NCBI GenBank assembly: GCA_016185945.1
Contig: JACPMR010000015.1
Coordinates: 153,543 to 217,542, forward strand
DNA length: 64,000 bases
From: Candidatus Woesearchaeota archaeon
GTDB lineage: Archaea; Nanobdellota; Nanobdellia; Woesearchaeales; GW2011-AR4
Reading direction: 5' to 3'
A model generated the notes under the pieces. It ran no database searches, was not told where the DNA came from, and worked only from the letters and a program-made list of their open reading frames with translations. Each line of letters starts with the position of its first letter. Position 1 is the first letter of the stretch. Shown piece by piece: positions 17,688-25,300 of this stretch. The translations under genes and the position numbers were made by a program.

Positions 17688-20309
17688 ATGAAGAAATCAC
17701 AGATTACAATGTTCATGGTGCTTGGCATTGTAGTGGTTATTATAGTTGCCTTATTCATTTACGCATCAAAATTCATGCGGGAAAACAAAGACGTTGTTGA
17801 AGATACAAGCAGAATAAATGCAGACAGGATTGCAATAAGGGAATATGTGCAGAATTGCCTTTCACAAGTGTCTTCTTCTATTGCTTCTGAGCTTGCAAAA
17901 AGGGGCGGCTCCTTTAATGGCTCTGGGATTTATTGGGATAATGTAAATTTGAATGCGCTGGCTGTTTATAAAACTGGTGTAGGGTACGAGAACAATCTGC
18001 TTTTGAAACATGACATGGAAAATGCATTATCAAGTGCAATCAAAGAGGATTTAAAGCATTGCATAAATTTAGATGTGTTCAGGGATAAAGACTATGAGAT
18101 TTCTGAAGAAGAAAAAAAGGTGAGTGTAGGCATCAACAAAGACAACCTCATAGTCAAATTAAATTATCCTTTGAAATTCAGGCTTGGCTCAAATGCCATA
18201 GATTTTGATGAATTCAGCGCAAGACTTGACTCTTCTTTTGGCGAGCTTTACGCTGCTGCCATTGATATTTTGAATGAGGAAATTGCTTTCGGTTATTTCG
18301 ACAAGGAAGATTTTATGCTAAAGCATGACAAGATTATAGTTGAGAAGCACAAGCCATATCCTGACATTGTTTATGTCATGAGAAAATCCGATGATAAGAA
18401 TGGCTTGGTTTTTCAGTTTGCAATAAAAGGCAAAGACACTGCTGGGAAAGAAGTTTTAAAGTTTGATAACGTATATGGATGCTGCACAAACAAAATTGAC
18501 AATACATGCTTTAAAAATGTGAATCCAATAAAGTGCACTGGCAATTACGAAAAGAACATTAATTGTGAATGCCCAAAAAATCTAAAGACAGATGCTGAAG
18601 GCTGCTGTGTGAGGAAGGAAGGCGATGTAGACAACTGCGGTTTGACAAACGAAAAGGAATGCAAGTCAAGCAATGGAGTGTTCTACAAAAATGACTTCAG
18701 ATGCGCAAAAGCGAACTGCAATAACTGGGGGTGCAAATCAACTTACAACTATGCAAAGGACGATTTTTCAGGGCAGAGCAAAAGGCATGGCGAGTCATGG
18801 TGCAGCTATGAAAGTATTGCAGGAAAGGGGCTTGACTATGTTGGGACAAGGCATTATCTGCATTCATGTATACAAGGCAAGGAATATATTGAGGAGTGCA
18901 GGGATTTCAGGGAAGAGCTTTGCACAGAGGGTTATATTGGAGTTTATGATAAATTCTATCAGAAAGGGTTATGCAGGGTAAACAGATGGTATGATTGTGC
19001 GCTACAAAACAATCAAGAGTCATGCGAAGATGAAAGATACAGAGATTGCTACTGGGCTGACTACCTGCATACAAACCTAAAATGCCATCCAGAAGTGCCT
19101 CCTGGCTTTAAGTTCTGGGAAGGAAATGGCAAGGCAATATGCAATTATGCAAGCTTTGACAAAGATGAGTTTGGAAATGAGTTTCCTGAAACATGGGGGC
19201 ATTCTGCACTGCTGTACTGCCAGAAGAGCGGCGATTGCGGGAATAAAAGGAATTTTGCAGATGAAATTACGCAGTTTGGATATTACAACAAGGATATTGT
19301 GCCAAAGCAATGGGCTTATCTCGATAATGGATTCACTAAAAGAGGAGATGAGTTTGCAGTAAGGACAAGCCTGTATTTCAATGCTTTAAGTGATTCTGCA
19401 TCTGTTGAAAGAGGTTCAGGAGGAAACTATGCAGTATGTGATTTATGGCAGGCTCCTTTAACTGGAAACTGCGCATTATGCCATAACTCAAAGCTTTATC
19501 CCTGCACAGAGTACAGGTGCAAGAGTCTTGGCAAGAATTGCCAGTTTTTAAGCCATAACAACAGTTGTGTCAGCGGATTTATTGGAAACTTAACCCCCCC
19601 TATAGTATTGCTGGACGAGGCAAAAAATGATTTCAAATTCACGCAAAGGAAAAGCACTAGCTTTAATGCCAAGGAATATGTGGTTAAAGAAACAATACAA
19701 GTACATCAGCCACTCAGCTTTGTGTTTGAAACAACAAAACTAACAAGGTGCAAGCTCAGCTTGTTTCCTCCAACAATAAGCCAGAGTGCAATTGAAAATG
19801 CTGCAATACCATTGCCTGAGATCCTTCTTAATGATTATGAGTACAAGACAAGCTATAATGTTACGCTTAGGTTTCCATCCTCTAATTTTACTAGGTTGAA
19901 TTCTTATAATTTGTTTATACGGTGCTCTGACAGGCAAGGCATTAAAAGCCAGGAAACAATAATGAAAGTGAATACAAAAGAGTTGGTTATTGATAATATT
20001 GCTCCTGAAATATTAGAGGTTAGAGCAAAAAACAAAATTCAAAAAAATGCAAATAATGACTTTTCAATATTTGTAAATGAGCCGTTTAATTCCTGCAGGT
20101 ATTCGTTCTCGGACGGTTCGTTTGCCAATATGAACGCTATAAACTGCACAACTAAGGAAAGCGACATAATTTATAATGTTAATAGTCCATTGGGCTCTTA
20201 CAGATGCGATGCAAATATATTTGCTCTGGAAAATGCTTCCAGAGTTTATTTTGCTTGTGAAGATAAGAATGGAAATAAAAATGAAGTTTATAAAGTAGAT
20301 TTAGTTTGA
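17688..20309 (+). CDS. Large Cys-rich surface protein with pilin-like N-terminus
   Basis: It starts MKKSQITMFMVLGIVVVIIV: a short basic head then a hydrophobic helix, like class III (pilin-type) signal sequences seen in many DPANN surface proteins. The 873-residue protein is exported by inference. The region of about 265-640 carries dozens of cysteines (for example CCTNKIDNTCFKNVNPIKC, ECPKNLKTDAEGCC and CRDFREELC), so it should be disulfide-knotted. The C-terminal 200 residues look like beta-sandwich repeats (DNIAPEILEVRAKN). It could be an adhesin or a host-contact protein. No enzyme motif is seen. Confidence 0.7.
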   Translation: MKKSQITMFMVLGIVVVIIVALFIYASKFMRENKDVVEDTSRINADRIAIREYVQNCLSQVSSSIASELAKRGGSFNGSGIYWDNVNLNALAVYKTGVGYENNLLLKHDMENALSSAIKEDLKHCINLDVFRDKDYEISEEEKKVSVGINKDNLIVKLNYPLKFRLGSNAIDFDEFSARLDSSFGELYAAAIDILNEEIAFGYFDKEDFMLKHDKIIVEKHKPYPDIVYVMRKSDDKNGLVFQFAIKGKDTAGKEVLKFDNVYGCCTNKIDNTCFKNVNPIKCTGNYEKNINCECPKNLKTDAEGCCVRKEGDVDNCGLTNEKECKSSNGVFYKNDFRCAKANCNNWGCKSTYNYAKDDFSGQSKRHGESWCSYESIAGKGLDYVGTRHYLHSCIQGKEYIEECRDFREELCTEGYIGVYDKFYQKGLCRVNRWYDCALQNNQESCEDERYRDCYWADYLHTNLKCHPEVPPGFKFWEGNGKAICNYASFDKDEFGNEFPETWGHSALLYCQKSGDCGNKRNFADEITQFGYYNKDIVPKQWAYLDNGFTKRGDEFAVRTSLYFNALSDSASVERGSGGNYAVCDLWQAPLTGNCALCHNSKLYPCTEYRCKSLGKNCQFLSHNNSCVSGFIGNLTPPIVLLDEAKNDFKFTQRKSTSFNAKEYVVKETIQVHQPLSFVFETTKLTRCKLSLFPPTISQSAIENAAIPLPEILLNDYEYKTSYNVTLRFPSSNFTRLNSYNLFIRCSDRQGIKSQETIMKVNTKELVIDNIAPEILEVRAKNKIQKNANNDFSIFVNEPFNSCRYSFSDGSFANMNAINCTTKESDIIYNVNSPLGSYRCDANIFALENASRVYFACEDKNGNKNEVYKVDLV

Positions 20310-20317
20310 CTCTACAC

Positions 20318-20719
20318 TTATGAAGCGTTTGTTATATCCTTAGCGGTTAGGCATCTGCCCGTATGGATAGTTATTGAGGGCGTGTTTTTACCCTGAGCAG
20401 TTGAATTCTTTGACAATATGCAAGCTGTCTGTTCTGGGCAGACACAGGTTAATGTCGGTGCTTTACTGCATGCGGTTGGGTCTGTAGCCAGTCCAAAGCT
20501 CTGGCAATTTATTCCATCCTGCGCACAAACCGCACCTGCGGAGCAAACACTTAGGTTATATCTCATTGTTTCGTTAACTACTGCTGTAGAATTTCTCCTT
20601 TGTGCTTCTTGATTTGCAGCGTCCTTTTTAGGGTCTGTGCCACCTCCACTCGCACAACCAATAGCTATCAAAGTCAAGATTACAAGAAAACCAAAAATAA
20701 CAAGCCCTCTTTTAGCCAT
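20318..20719 (-). CDS. Small Cys-rich lipoprotein
   Basis: The N-terminal hydrophobic stretch ends in a lipobox, LTLIAIGC, followed by a Ser/Gly linker ASGGG. The mature part contains eight cysteines in close pairs (SVCSAGAVCAQDGINC, CSKAPTLTCVCPEQTAC), so it is a compact disulfide-rich domain outside the cell. It runs convergent to the giant Cys-rich protein with an 8-nt gap. The function is not recognised. Confidence 0.7.
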   Translation of the reverse strand: MAKRGLVIFGFLVILTLIAIGCASGGGTDPKKDAANQEAQRRNSTAVVNETMRYNLSVCSAGAVCAQDGINCQSFGLATDPTACSKAPTLTCVCPEQTACILSKNSTAQGKNTPSITIHTGRCLTAKDITNAS

Positions 20720-20828
20720 ATCTACTCTCCTGAAGTAACTTTTATTTAAACTTTGTGGTTTTTAGGTTGGAAAATCCAATGAAATATTATCAAACAATAC
20801 TATCTTCTTTCAAATTTATTGATAAATA

Positions 20829-20846
20829 TGAGCGACTTTTAGATTC
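20829..20846 (-). repeat. Tail fragment of a dispersed element
   Basis: TGAGCGACTTTTAGATTC copies the hairpin-3 right arm seen in copy 8 (GAGAGCGACTTTTAGCTTCC) and copy 3. It lies just outside full copy 4, suggesting an older, decayed copy at the same spot. Confidence 0.4.
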
Positions 20847-20868
20847 AATAATAAAAAACAATTCAATT

Positions 20869-21028
20869 AATTCAAACAAAAACGAGAGCTTCCTTTGGGT
20901 TCTAAAACTGAAAAAGGAGACCTGCTTTGACAGACGCACTATCTATCGTAGCAATCAAGTGCAATAAGAACTGCGAGATATCCATTTTGGTTTATAGAAG
21001 TAAATGGGTCGCTTGTTGGTTGATTTAA
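20869..21028 (-). repeat. Dispersed structured element, copy 4 (full, mixed type)
   Basis: On the minus strand: left arm AAGCGACCC, hairpin 1 CCATTT...AAATGG followed by GCAGTT, hairpin 2 TTGCACTTGATTGCTA...AGTGCG, hairpin 3 AGCAGGTCTCCTT...AAGGAAGCTC, and right end TTTGAATTAATT. Left and right arms belong to the two different sequence types (GCGACC versus GGAAGC), so the outermost pairing is weak here while hairpin 3 stays intact. Confidence 0.75.
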
Positions 21029-21052
21029 ATTTTTTATTTTGTTATATTGATT

Positions 21053-21643
21053 TTATAATAGTCTAACAATCCAAACAACAGCACCAGCAACTAAAGGCAC
21101 TATCAAATTATCATCTACCTGTGCTGTGCCTATCTTTATTTCAATTGCCTCAACAATCATTGCTGCCAATGAAGCGAAGAATGCCTCAAGCCATGGCAGA
21201 AACAGCAAAGCGCCTATAAAGCCAGCTACAAAGCCGGCAATCGTGCCTTCAAGAAATTTTGTCTTTGACAATGGATGCCTTGTTTTGCCGAAATGCAGGC
21301 CAAACAAATGACTTACCGAGTCTCCTAAAGCAAGCACCATAATGGATGCCATTGCAATGTCTTTTGAAAACAATAATAATGAGATATAAACTCCAATGAG
21401 ATAGAATATTATTCCCTTGCCTGGAAATTCTTTGACGTCTTCTTTTCGCTCAAACATATCAAGCAGTTCATAAATCACTGGAATTCTTGTCTTTCTGCTT
21501 AAGTAAGACAGAATCAGTCCAATTATTATTGCCATCAGAATGATTTCCTTGTTAAGAAACCCATACATAAGCAATATGACAATGGAGATGCCTAAAATCA
21601 TATGAAAAAGCTGCCTTCTAAGCTCAAATTTGATTATTTCCAT
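21053..21643 (-). CDS. Dolichol kinase/SEC59-like polyprenol or lipid kinase
   Basis: This multi-pass membrane protein (about 6 segments) has the family core: N-terminal RRQLFHMILGISI, IYELLDMFERKED, then LALGDSVSHLFGLHFGKTRH and the C-terminal AMIVEAIEIKIG, ending in the Asp-Asp-Asn pair VDDNLIVPL. The CTP-dependent dolichol/phytol kinase-like family acts on isoprenoid alcohols. A paralogue lies at 38779. It overlaps the downstream end of a PAP2 gene by 10 nt, so the two are probably cotranscribed and linked to polyprenol-phosphate recycling. Confidence 0.8.
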   Translation of the reverse strand: MEIIKFELRRQLFHMILGISIVILLMYGFLNKEIILMAIIIGLILSYLSRKTRIPVIYELLDMFERKEDVKEFPGKGIIFYLIGVYISLLLFSKDIAMASIMVLALGDSVSHLFGLHFGKTRHPLSKTKFLEGTIAGFVAGFIGALLFLPWLEAFFASLAAMIVEAIEIKIGTAQVDDNLIVPLVAGAVVWIVRLL

Positions 21644-22203
21644 ACTTTTCCTCTTTTGTGCAAATCAAACAGCCAATTTCCAATAAAATAACCTGCTAAT
21701 GCCCCAAAAACAACATCGCTCAAGAAATGAAACCTGAAATAGACTCTGCTGAAAGCAACAGCAAAGGCAAACAAAACCCAGAAATGCCTGTATTTTGGTA
21801 GAGAACTTGCCAATAAAGGCAATACAGAAAAAACAATCATGGCGTGCATGCTCGGAAAAGAATAATCAATTATATTTGTAAATGGAAATATCAACACATC
21901 TGCTGGCCTGTCTCTGAGCACAATCAACTTTAAAATAAAAGCCAAAACAAATGAGATAAATGCTGTAAGCCAGAGCAGATAAATTGATTTTTTGTTCTTT
22001 TTATGCAGCAGGATTGAAGGTGTTAAAATTATTATAACAAAAATAAATTCCATATTTGTGACTACGCCAAAGATTGTTTTGAAGGTTATAGAATCTGTGT
22101 CCTTGAAATAAAGACTGACTTGATTATCTAAATAGTAAGAAACAGCCAAAATCAAGATTGCAAGCGCCAGCAAACGAAATTCACTTATTCTTGCCTTTTT
22201 CAT
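21634..22203 (-). CDS. PAP2-family membrane phosphatase
   Basis: It has the three PAP2 signature motifs: KLIVLRDRP, YSFPSMHA and SRVYFRFHFLSDV with the catalytic His. There are five to six transmembrane segments. This family dephosphorylates lipid phosphates such as undecaprenyl or dolichyl pyrophosphate. Next to a dolichol-kinase-like gene and a DedA gene, a role in polyprenyl carrier recycling is likely. ATG 22203 (MKKARISEF) is chosen; the alternative at 22230 would overlap the upstream gene more. Confidence 0.88.
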   Translation of the reverse strand: MKKARISEFRLLALAILILAVSYYLDNQVSLYFKDTDSITFKTIFGVVTNMEFIFVIIILTPSILLHKKNKKSIYLLWLTAFISFVLAFILKLIVLRDRPADVLIFPFTNIIDYSFPSMHAMIVFSVLPLLASSLPKYRHFWVLFAFAVAFSRVYFRFHFLSDVVFGALAGYFIGNWLFDLHKRGKVWK

Positions 22204-22804
22204 TTCTCCTCTTGTGGTGCTTCCAAACAAAGTAAACTAAAAACGATACAACTGCTATGATAAATACTATGTCCAATTCTTTTGAAAACTCATGTATCTT
22301 GTCCCAGTGCGAGCCAAGCCTGAAGCCTGCATAAAGCAATATCCAGTTCCATGCAGTTGCTCCGACAAAAGTGTATATAATAAATTTGCGCATCGGCATC
22401 CTTGCTATGCCTGCCGGTATCGAGATAAGATGCCGCACAACTGGGACAAACCTGCTTACAAGAATTGTCTTGTCACCCTGCTTTTTAAACCATTTCTCTG
22501 TGAACTCGAGATGCTCTTCCTCAAGCAGAAAATATTTTCCGAATTTCAAAATAAAAGGCCTGCCTCCATAAAAGCCTATGTAATACGACAAGAGAGAGCC
22601 GAAAATAGAGCCCATGCTGCTTGCAAGAAGCGCAAGCCAAAAATCAAACCTGCCCTGCAAAACCAAGTAGCCGGCAAAGGGCATAACAACCTCGCTAGGC
22701 ACAGGAGCAATCATGCTTTCGAGAGCCATTAAAATTGTTATACCGATATAGCCGCCGAATGATATGCCTGCAACTATAAACTCAACAAGCTTTTCAACAA
22801 TCAT
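22181..22804 (-). CDS. DedA/SNARE-associated (VTT) family membrane protein
   Basis: It has the signature of DedA proteins: ESMIAPVPSEVVMPFAGYL, GSIFGSLLSYYIGFYGGRPF, and VSRFVPVVRHLISIPAGIARM with the conserved Arg residues and Pro of the re-entrant loop. The length of 207 aa is typical. Recent work on this superfamily supports flipping of lipid carriers, which fits the PAP2 and kinase genes downstream. It overlaps the PAP2 gene start and the upstream nucleotidyltransferase stop. Confidence 0.9.
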   Translation of the reverse strand: MIVEKLVEFIVAGISFGGYIGITILMALESMIAPVPSEVVMPFAGYLVLQGRFDFWLALLASSMGSIFGSLLSYYIGFYGGRPFILKFGKYFLLEEEHLEFTEKWFKKQGDKTILVSRFVPVVRHLISIPAGIARMPMRKFIIYTFVGATAWNWILLYAGFRLGSHWDKIHEFSKELDIVFIIAVVSFLVYFVWKHHKRRNEKGKNK

Positions 22805-23775
22805 TGAACATCATGCTCTATAGTTTTATTTTCTATAATTTTATTCGGCCAGATTTTTGAATTTTTTATTGTTGAATTTTTAATTTTAACATTGTCCGCT
22901 ATGATAGAATTAAATGCCTTTCCATCAATACTGACATTTTCTCCAACAACGGAATTTTCAACAATTGAGTTTTTATCAACAACGGTTTTGTCCATTATTA
23001 TTGAGTTTTTGACAATGCCTTTTATAATGCAGTTGTTTCCAATGCTCGAATTTCTTATTTTTTCATAAATTTTTGAATTTTTCCCAATACTGTTTTTGTT
23101 TTTTCTTAATGCTTTGTCTGCTTTCAGCAAATCTGATGCATATACTATTGGCAGCCATTTTTTGCTCCTGATGCAGTGAATTTTTTCCTCTTTTGCAAGC
23201 AATTTAACGGCATCCGGCAATTCAAACTCATTTCTTCCTGATTTTTTTATTTGCTTTATATATGTGAATATTTCTTTATTTAATGAATAGAATGCATTGC
23301 TTATCAAGTCAGAAATGAAGTGCTTTGGCTTTTCAACAAAATCAATTAGGATGTTGTTTTTTTCGATAACGACTCCAAAATTCTGCGGATTCTTTGCTCT
23401 TGTTGTCAATAAAGAATATCTATGCTTGATGCAGTTTTTAATATCTTCTCTCGAATAAATATCATCTCCCATCATCAAAACAAATCTGCCCTTTACGTAT
23501 GTCTCAACAACAGACAGCGCATGAGCTGTGCCAAGCTGCTCTTTTTGCTCAACATACCTGATTTTGATATTTTTGTATTTTTTCCCTAGATGCTTTTTAA
23601 TCATGTTTTTCCTGTAACCAACAACAATGACTGCTTCATTAACAATATGGTTTAGGCTATCCAGATTATGCTCTAACAATGTCTTGTTTGCAACTTTCAG
23701 CAATGGTTTTGGCTTCGTCAATGTCAATGGATAGGTTCTTGTCGATTTTCCTGCTGCCAATATTACTGCCTGCAT
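22801..23775 (-). CDS. Bifunctional-type sugar-1-phosphate nucleotidyltransferase with beta-helix tail
   Basis: The N-terminal Rossmann-like transferase domain starts QAVILAAGKSTRTYPLTLTK (signature GxGxR-like loop) with YVEQKEQLGTAHAL and LMMGDDIY for metal binding. The C-terminal 90 residues are a left-handed beta-helix built of hexapeptides (NSIIMD, NSIVEN, SVVGEN, NSTIKN). This matches archaeal GlmU/sugar-1-P nucleotidylyltransferases. The exact sugar is not determined. It starts one base after the cca stop. Cell-envelope precursor synthesis is inferred. Confidence 0.85.
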   Translation of the reverse strand: MQAVILAAGKSTRTYPLTLTKPKPLLKVANKTLLEHNLDSLNHIVNEAVIVVGYRKNMIKKHLGKKYKNIKIRYVEQKEQLGTAHALSVVETYVKGRFVLMMGDDIYSREDIKNCIKHRYSLLTTRAKNPQNFGVVIEKNNILIDFVEKPKHFISDLISNAFYSLNKEIFTYIKQIKKSGRNEFELPDAVKLLAKEEKIHCIRSKKWLPIVYASDLLKADKALRKNKNSIGKNSKIYEKIRNSSIGNNCIIKGIVKNSIIMDKTVVDKNSIVENSVVGENVSIDGKAFNSIIADNVKIKNSTIKNSKIWPNKIIENKTIEHDVQ

Positions 23776-23776
23776 T

Positions 23777-25033
23777 TTAGAGAATTTCAATTTTTATAGA
23801 TTTGCACCTTTCTTTAATGGATTTATTTTTTATTAGATTTTTCGATAATTGCTCCGGCAAGATGAACTTTCTTTTTTCCGTGGCATATACTTTATTGTTT
23901 TTTATGAATGTTCTTTTGTGCCGCTTTCTGAAATTATCAGCATGTTGCTTTATCTTTATAGGGGGACCTTCAATTTCTGTGGTTTTTGGCAATGGCTTTT
24001 TGTCAAATAGGAAATAAAATGATGCATCATCTTTTTTATTCCATTCCCAATTAGAATTGATTATCTTGAAGTTGTGTTTTTTAAATTCTTCATTCAAAAA
24101 TTCATAAATTTTCAACAGCTTGCCGCCAACAACATCGATTTTTCCGGTTAATGGAGTTGCTTTCACTATTATTTTTTTATTATTTGATTTTTGCTTTAAA
24201 AACTCTTGCAAAATATCTTTTTTAACGAAAAATTCCTTTGACGGGTGCCTTAAAAATCCTCTTGCGGCTTTTTTGAATACCTCAAACTTTTCAATGCTTA
24301 AAGCAGCTGCTGCATTCCTGTCTTTCTGCACAGGATCTATTACTATTAATGGAGAAACTAGTTTTGAAGTATTGACTAGCTTGAAAATGTCCTTGCCTCT
24401 ATAATATCTGTTAACGTCAATCACAAATTTATCCTGCCATTTGGCTGCGTTTTTAATCAAGTTTAAGAAAGAACCATAATAAACCGTTAATATTTCGCAT
24501 ACATAGCCGGAAAATCCCCTTATGTAGCTTTCTGCGCCATAGACATTCTGGGCCTGGCAGAACTGCTTTGTCAGTTTCATTTCGTTGACTACCTTTTTGT
24601 GCTTAAGAACCCATTTTGAGTGCAAAGGACTGACATCTGTTATGTTTTTTGCCTGCTCTGCTTTGCTTATTTTTAGGATTGGAACTATTTCAAAAGTAAA
24701 GTTGCCTTGCCTTATCTGGAAGTAATCTCGGGAGCCATGCAATCTTTTGAGATTCTTGAATTTCTTATTCAGAATTTTTTCAAGAAAATCTGATAATTTA
24801 TCACTTTTATTCTTGAATTTGTTGTAATCAAATAATATGAAGATATCTGCATCAAACGTCTTTAGCCAAGTGCCTTTTGCCCCTGAGCCGCCTAGGATTG
24901 CCTTGATATGTTTCTGGTTTTGATTGATTTTTTTGACTATTGAGTTCAGTTTGCTGAATATTTCTTTCTCATAATTCTTGTCTGGCTGGATTTCTTCTAA
25001 AATTTCGCTAAGCAATGCTTTGATGTTTTTCAT
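23777..25033 (-). CDS. cca: CCA-adding enzyme, archaeal class I
   Basis: This enzyme adds or repairs the 3'-CCA of tRNAs. The nucleotidyltransferase motif is GGSGAKGTWLKTFDADIFILF-like (GSxAKGT...DxD), with the third acidic residue near FEIVPIL. Then come the archaeal central and tail domains (YGAESYIRGFSGYVCEIL, then IDPVQKDRNAAAALS). The length of 418 aa is typical. Neither tRNA gene in this window encodes CCA at its 3' end (TCCCCGCA then TTT; CAGCCGTA then GTT), so this enzyme is needed. Confidence 0.95.
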   Translation of the reverse strand: MKNIKALLSEILEEIQPDKNYEKEIFSKLNSIVKKINQNQKHIKAILGGSGAKGTWLKTFDADIFILFDYNKFKNKSDKLSDFLEKILNKKFKNLKRLHGSRDYFQIRQGNFTFEIVPILKISKAEQAKNITDVSPLHSKWVLKHKKVVNEMKLTKQFCQAQNVYGAESYIRGFSGYVCEILTVYYGSFLNLIKNAAKWQDKFVIDVNRYYRGKDIFKLVNTSKLVSPLIVIDPVQKDRNAAAALSIEKFEVFKKAARGFLRHPSKEFFVKKDILQEFLKQKSNNKKIIVKATPLTGKIDVVGGKLLKIYEFLNEEFKKHNFKIINSNWEWNKKDDASFYFLFDKKPLPKTTEIEGPPIKIKQHADNFRKRHKRTFIKNNKVYATEKRKFILPEQLSKNLIKNKSIKERCKSIKIEIL

Positions 25034-25080
25034 TGTACGATATTTTTACATTTATTTTTAATTATATAACAAATAAAAAT

Positions 25081-25232
25081 AATTCAATCACGAGGCGACC
25101 CAATAACTGCCCAGCATTCATGGGTGCCCCGCAGTGATTGTTGCACTTAATCGCTGAACTTTATAGTGCATCATTAAAAGCGGATTACTTTAATCATGCT
25201 TACATCTCAAAGTCGCTCTCAGGTTTTGAATT
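25081..25232 (+). repeat. Dispersed structured element, copy 5 (full, reference copy)
   Basis: It starts AATTCAATCACGAGGCGACCC and ends AAAGTCGCTCTCAGGTTTTGAATT, so the ends are inverted. Hairpin 1 is CCCA...TGGG, with ACTGC in its loop able to pair with GCAGT just downstream (pseudoknot-like). Hairpin 2 is TTGCACT...AGTGCA. Hairpin 3 is AGCGGATTACTTT...AAAGTCGCT. The GTCGC of the right arm could pair with either hairpin 3 or the far left GCGAC. Confidence 0.8.
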
Positions 25233-25300
25233 ATTATTTAATTAAATGTTTTATAACTTTAGAAATCAAATCTAAGCTTATAAAAAGGTTTGGGTTTTTG

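Noticed and set aside
20755..20967. 70-codon plus-strand frame
   Set aside because: It runs into dispersed element copy 4 and has no protein-like pattern.
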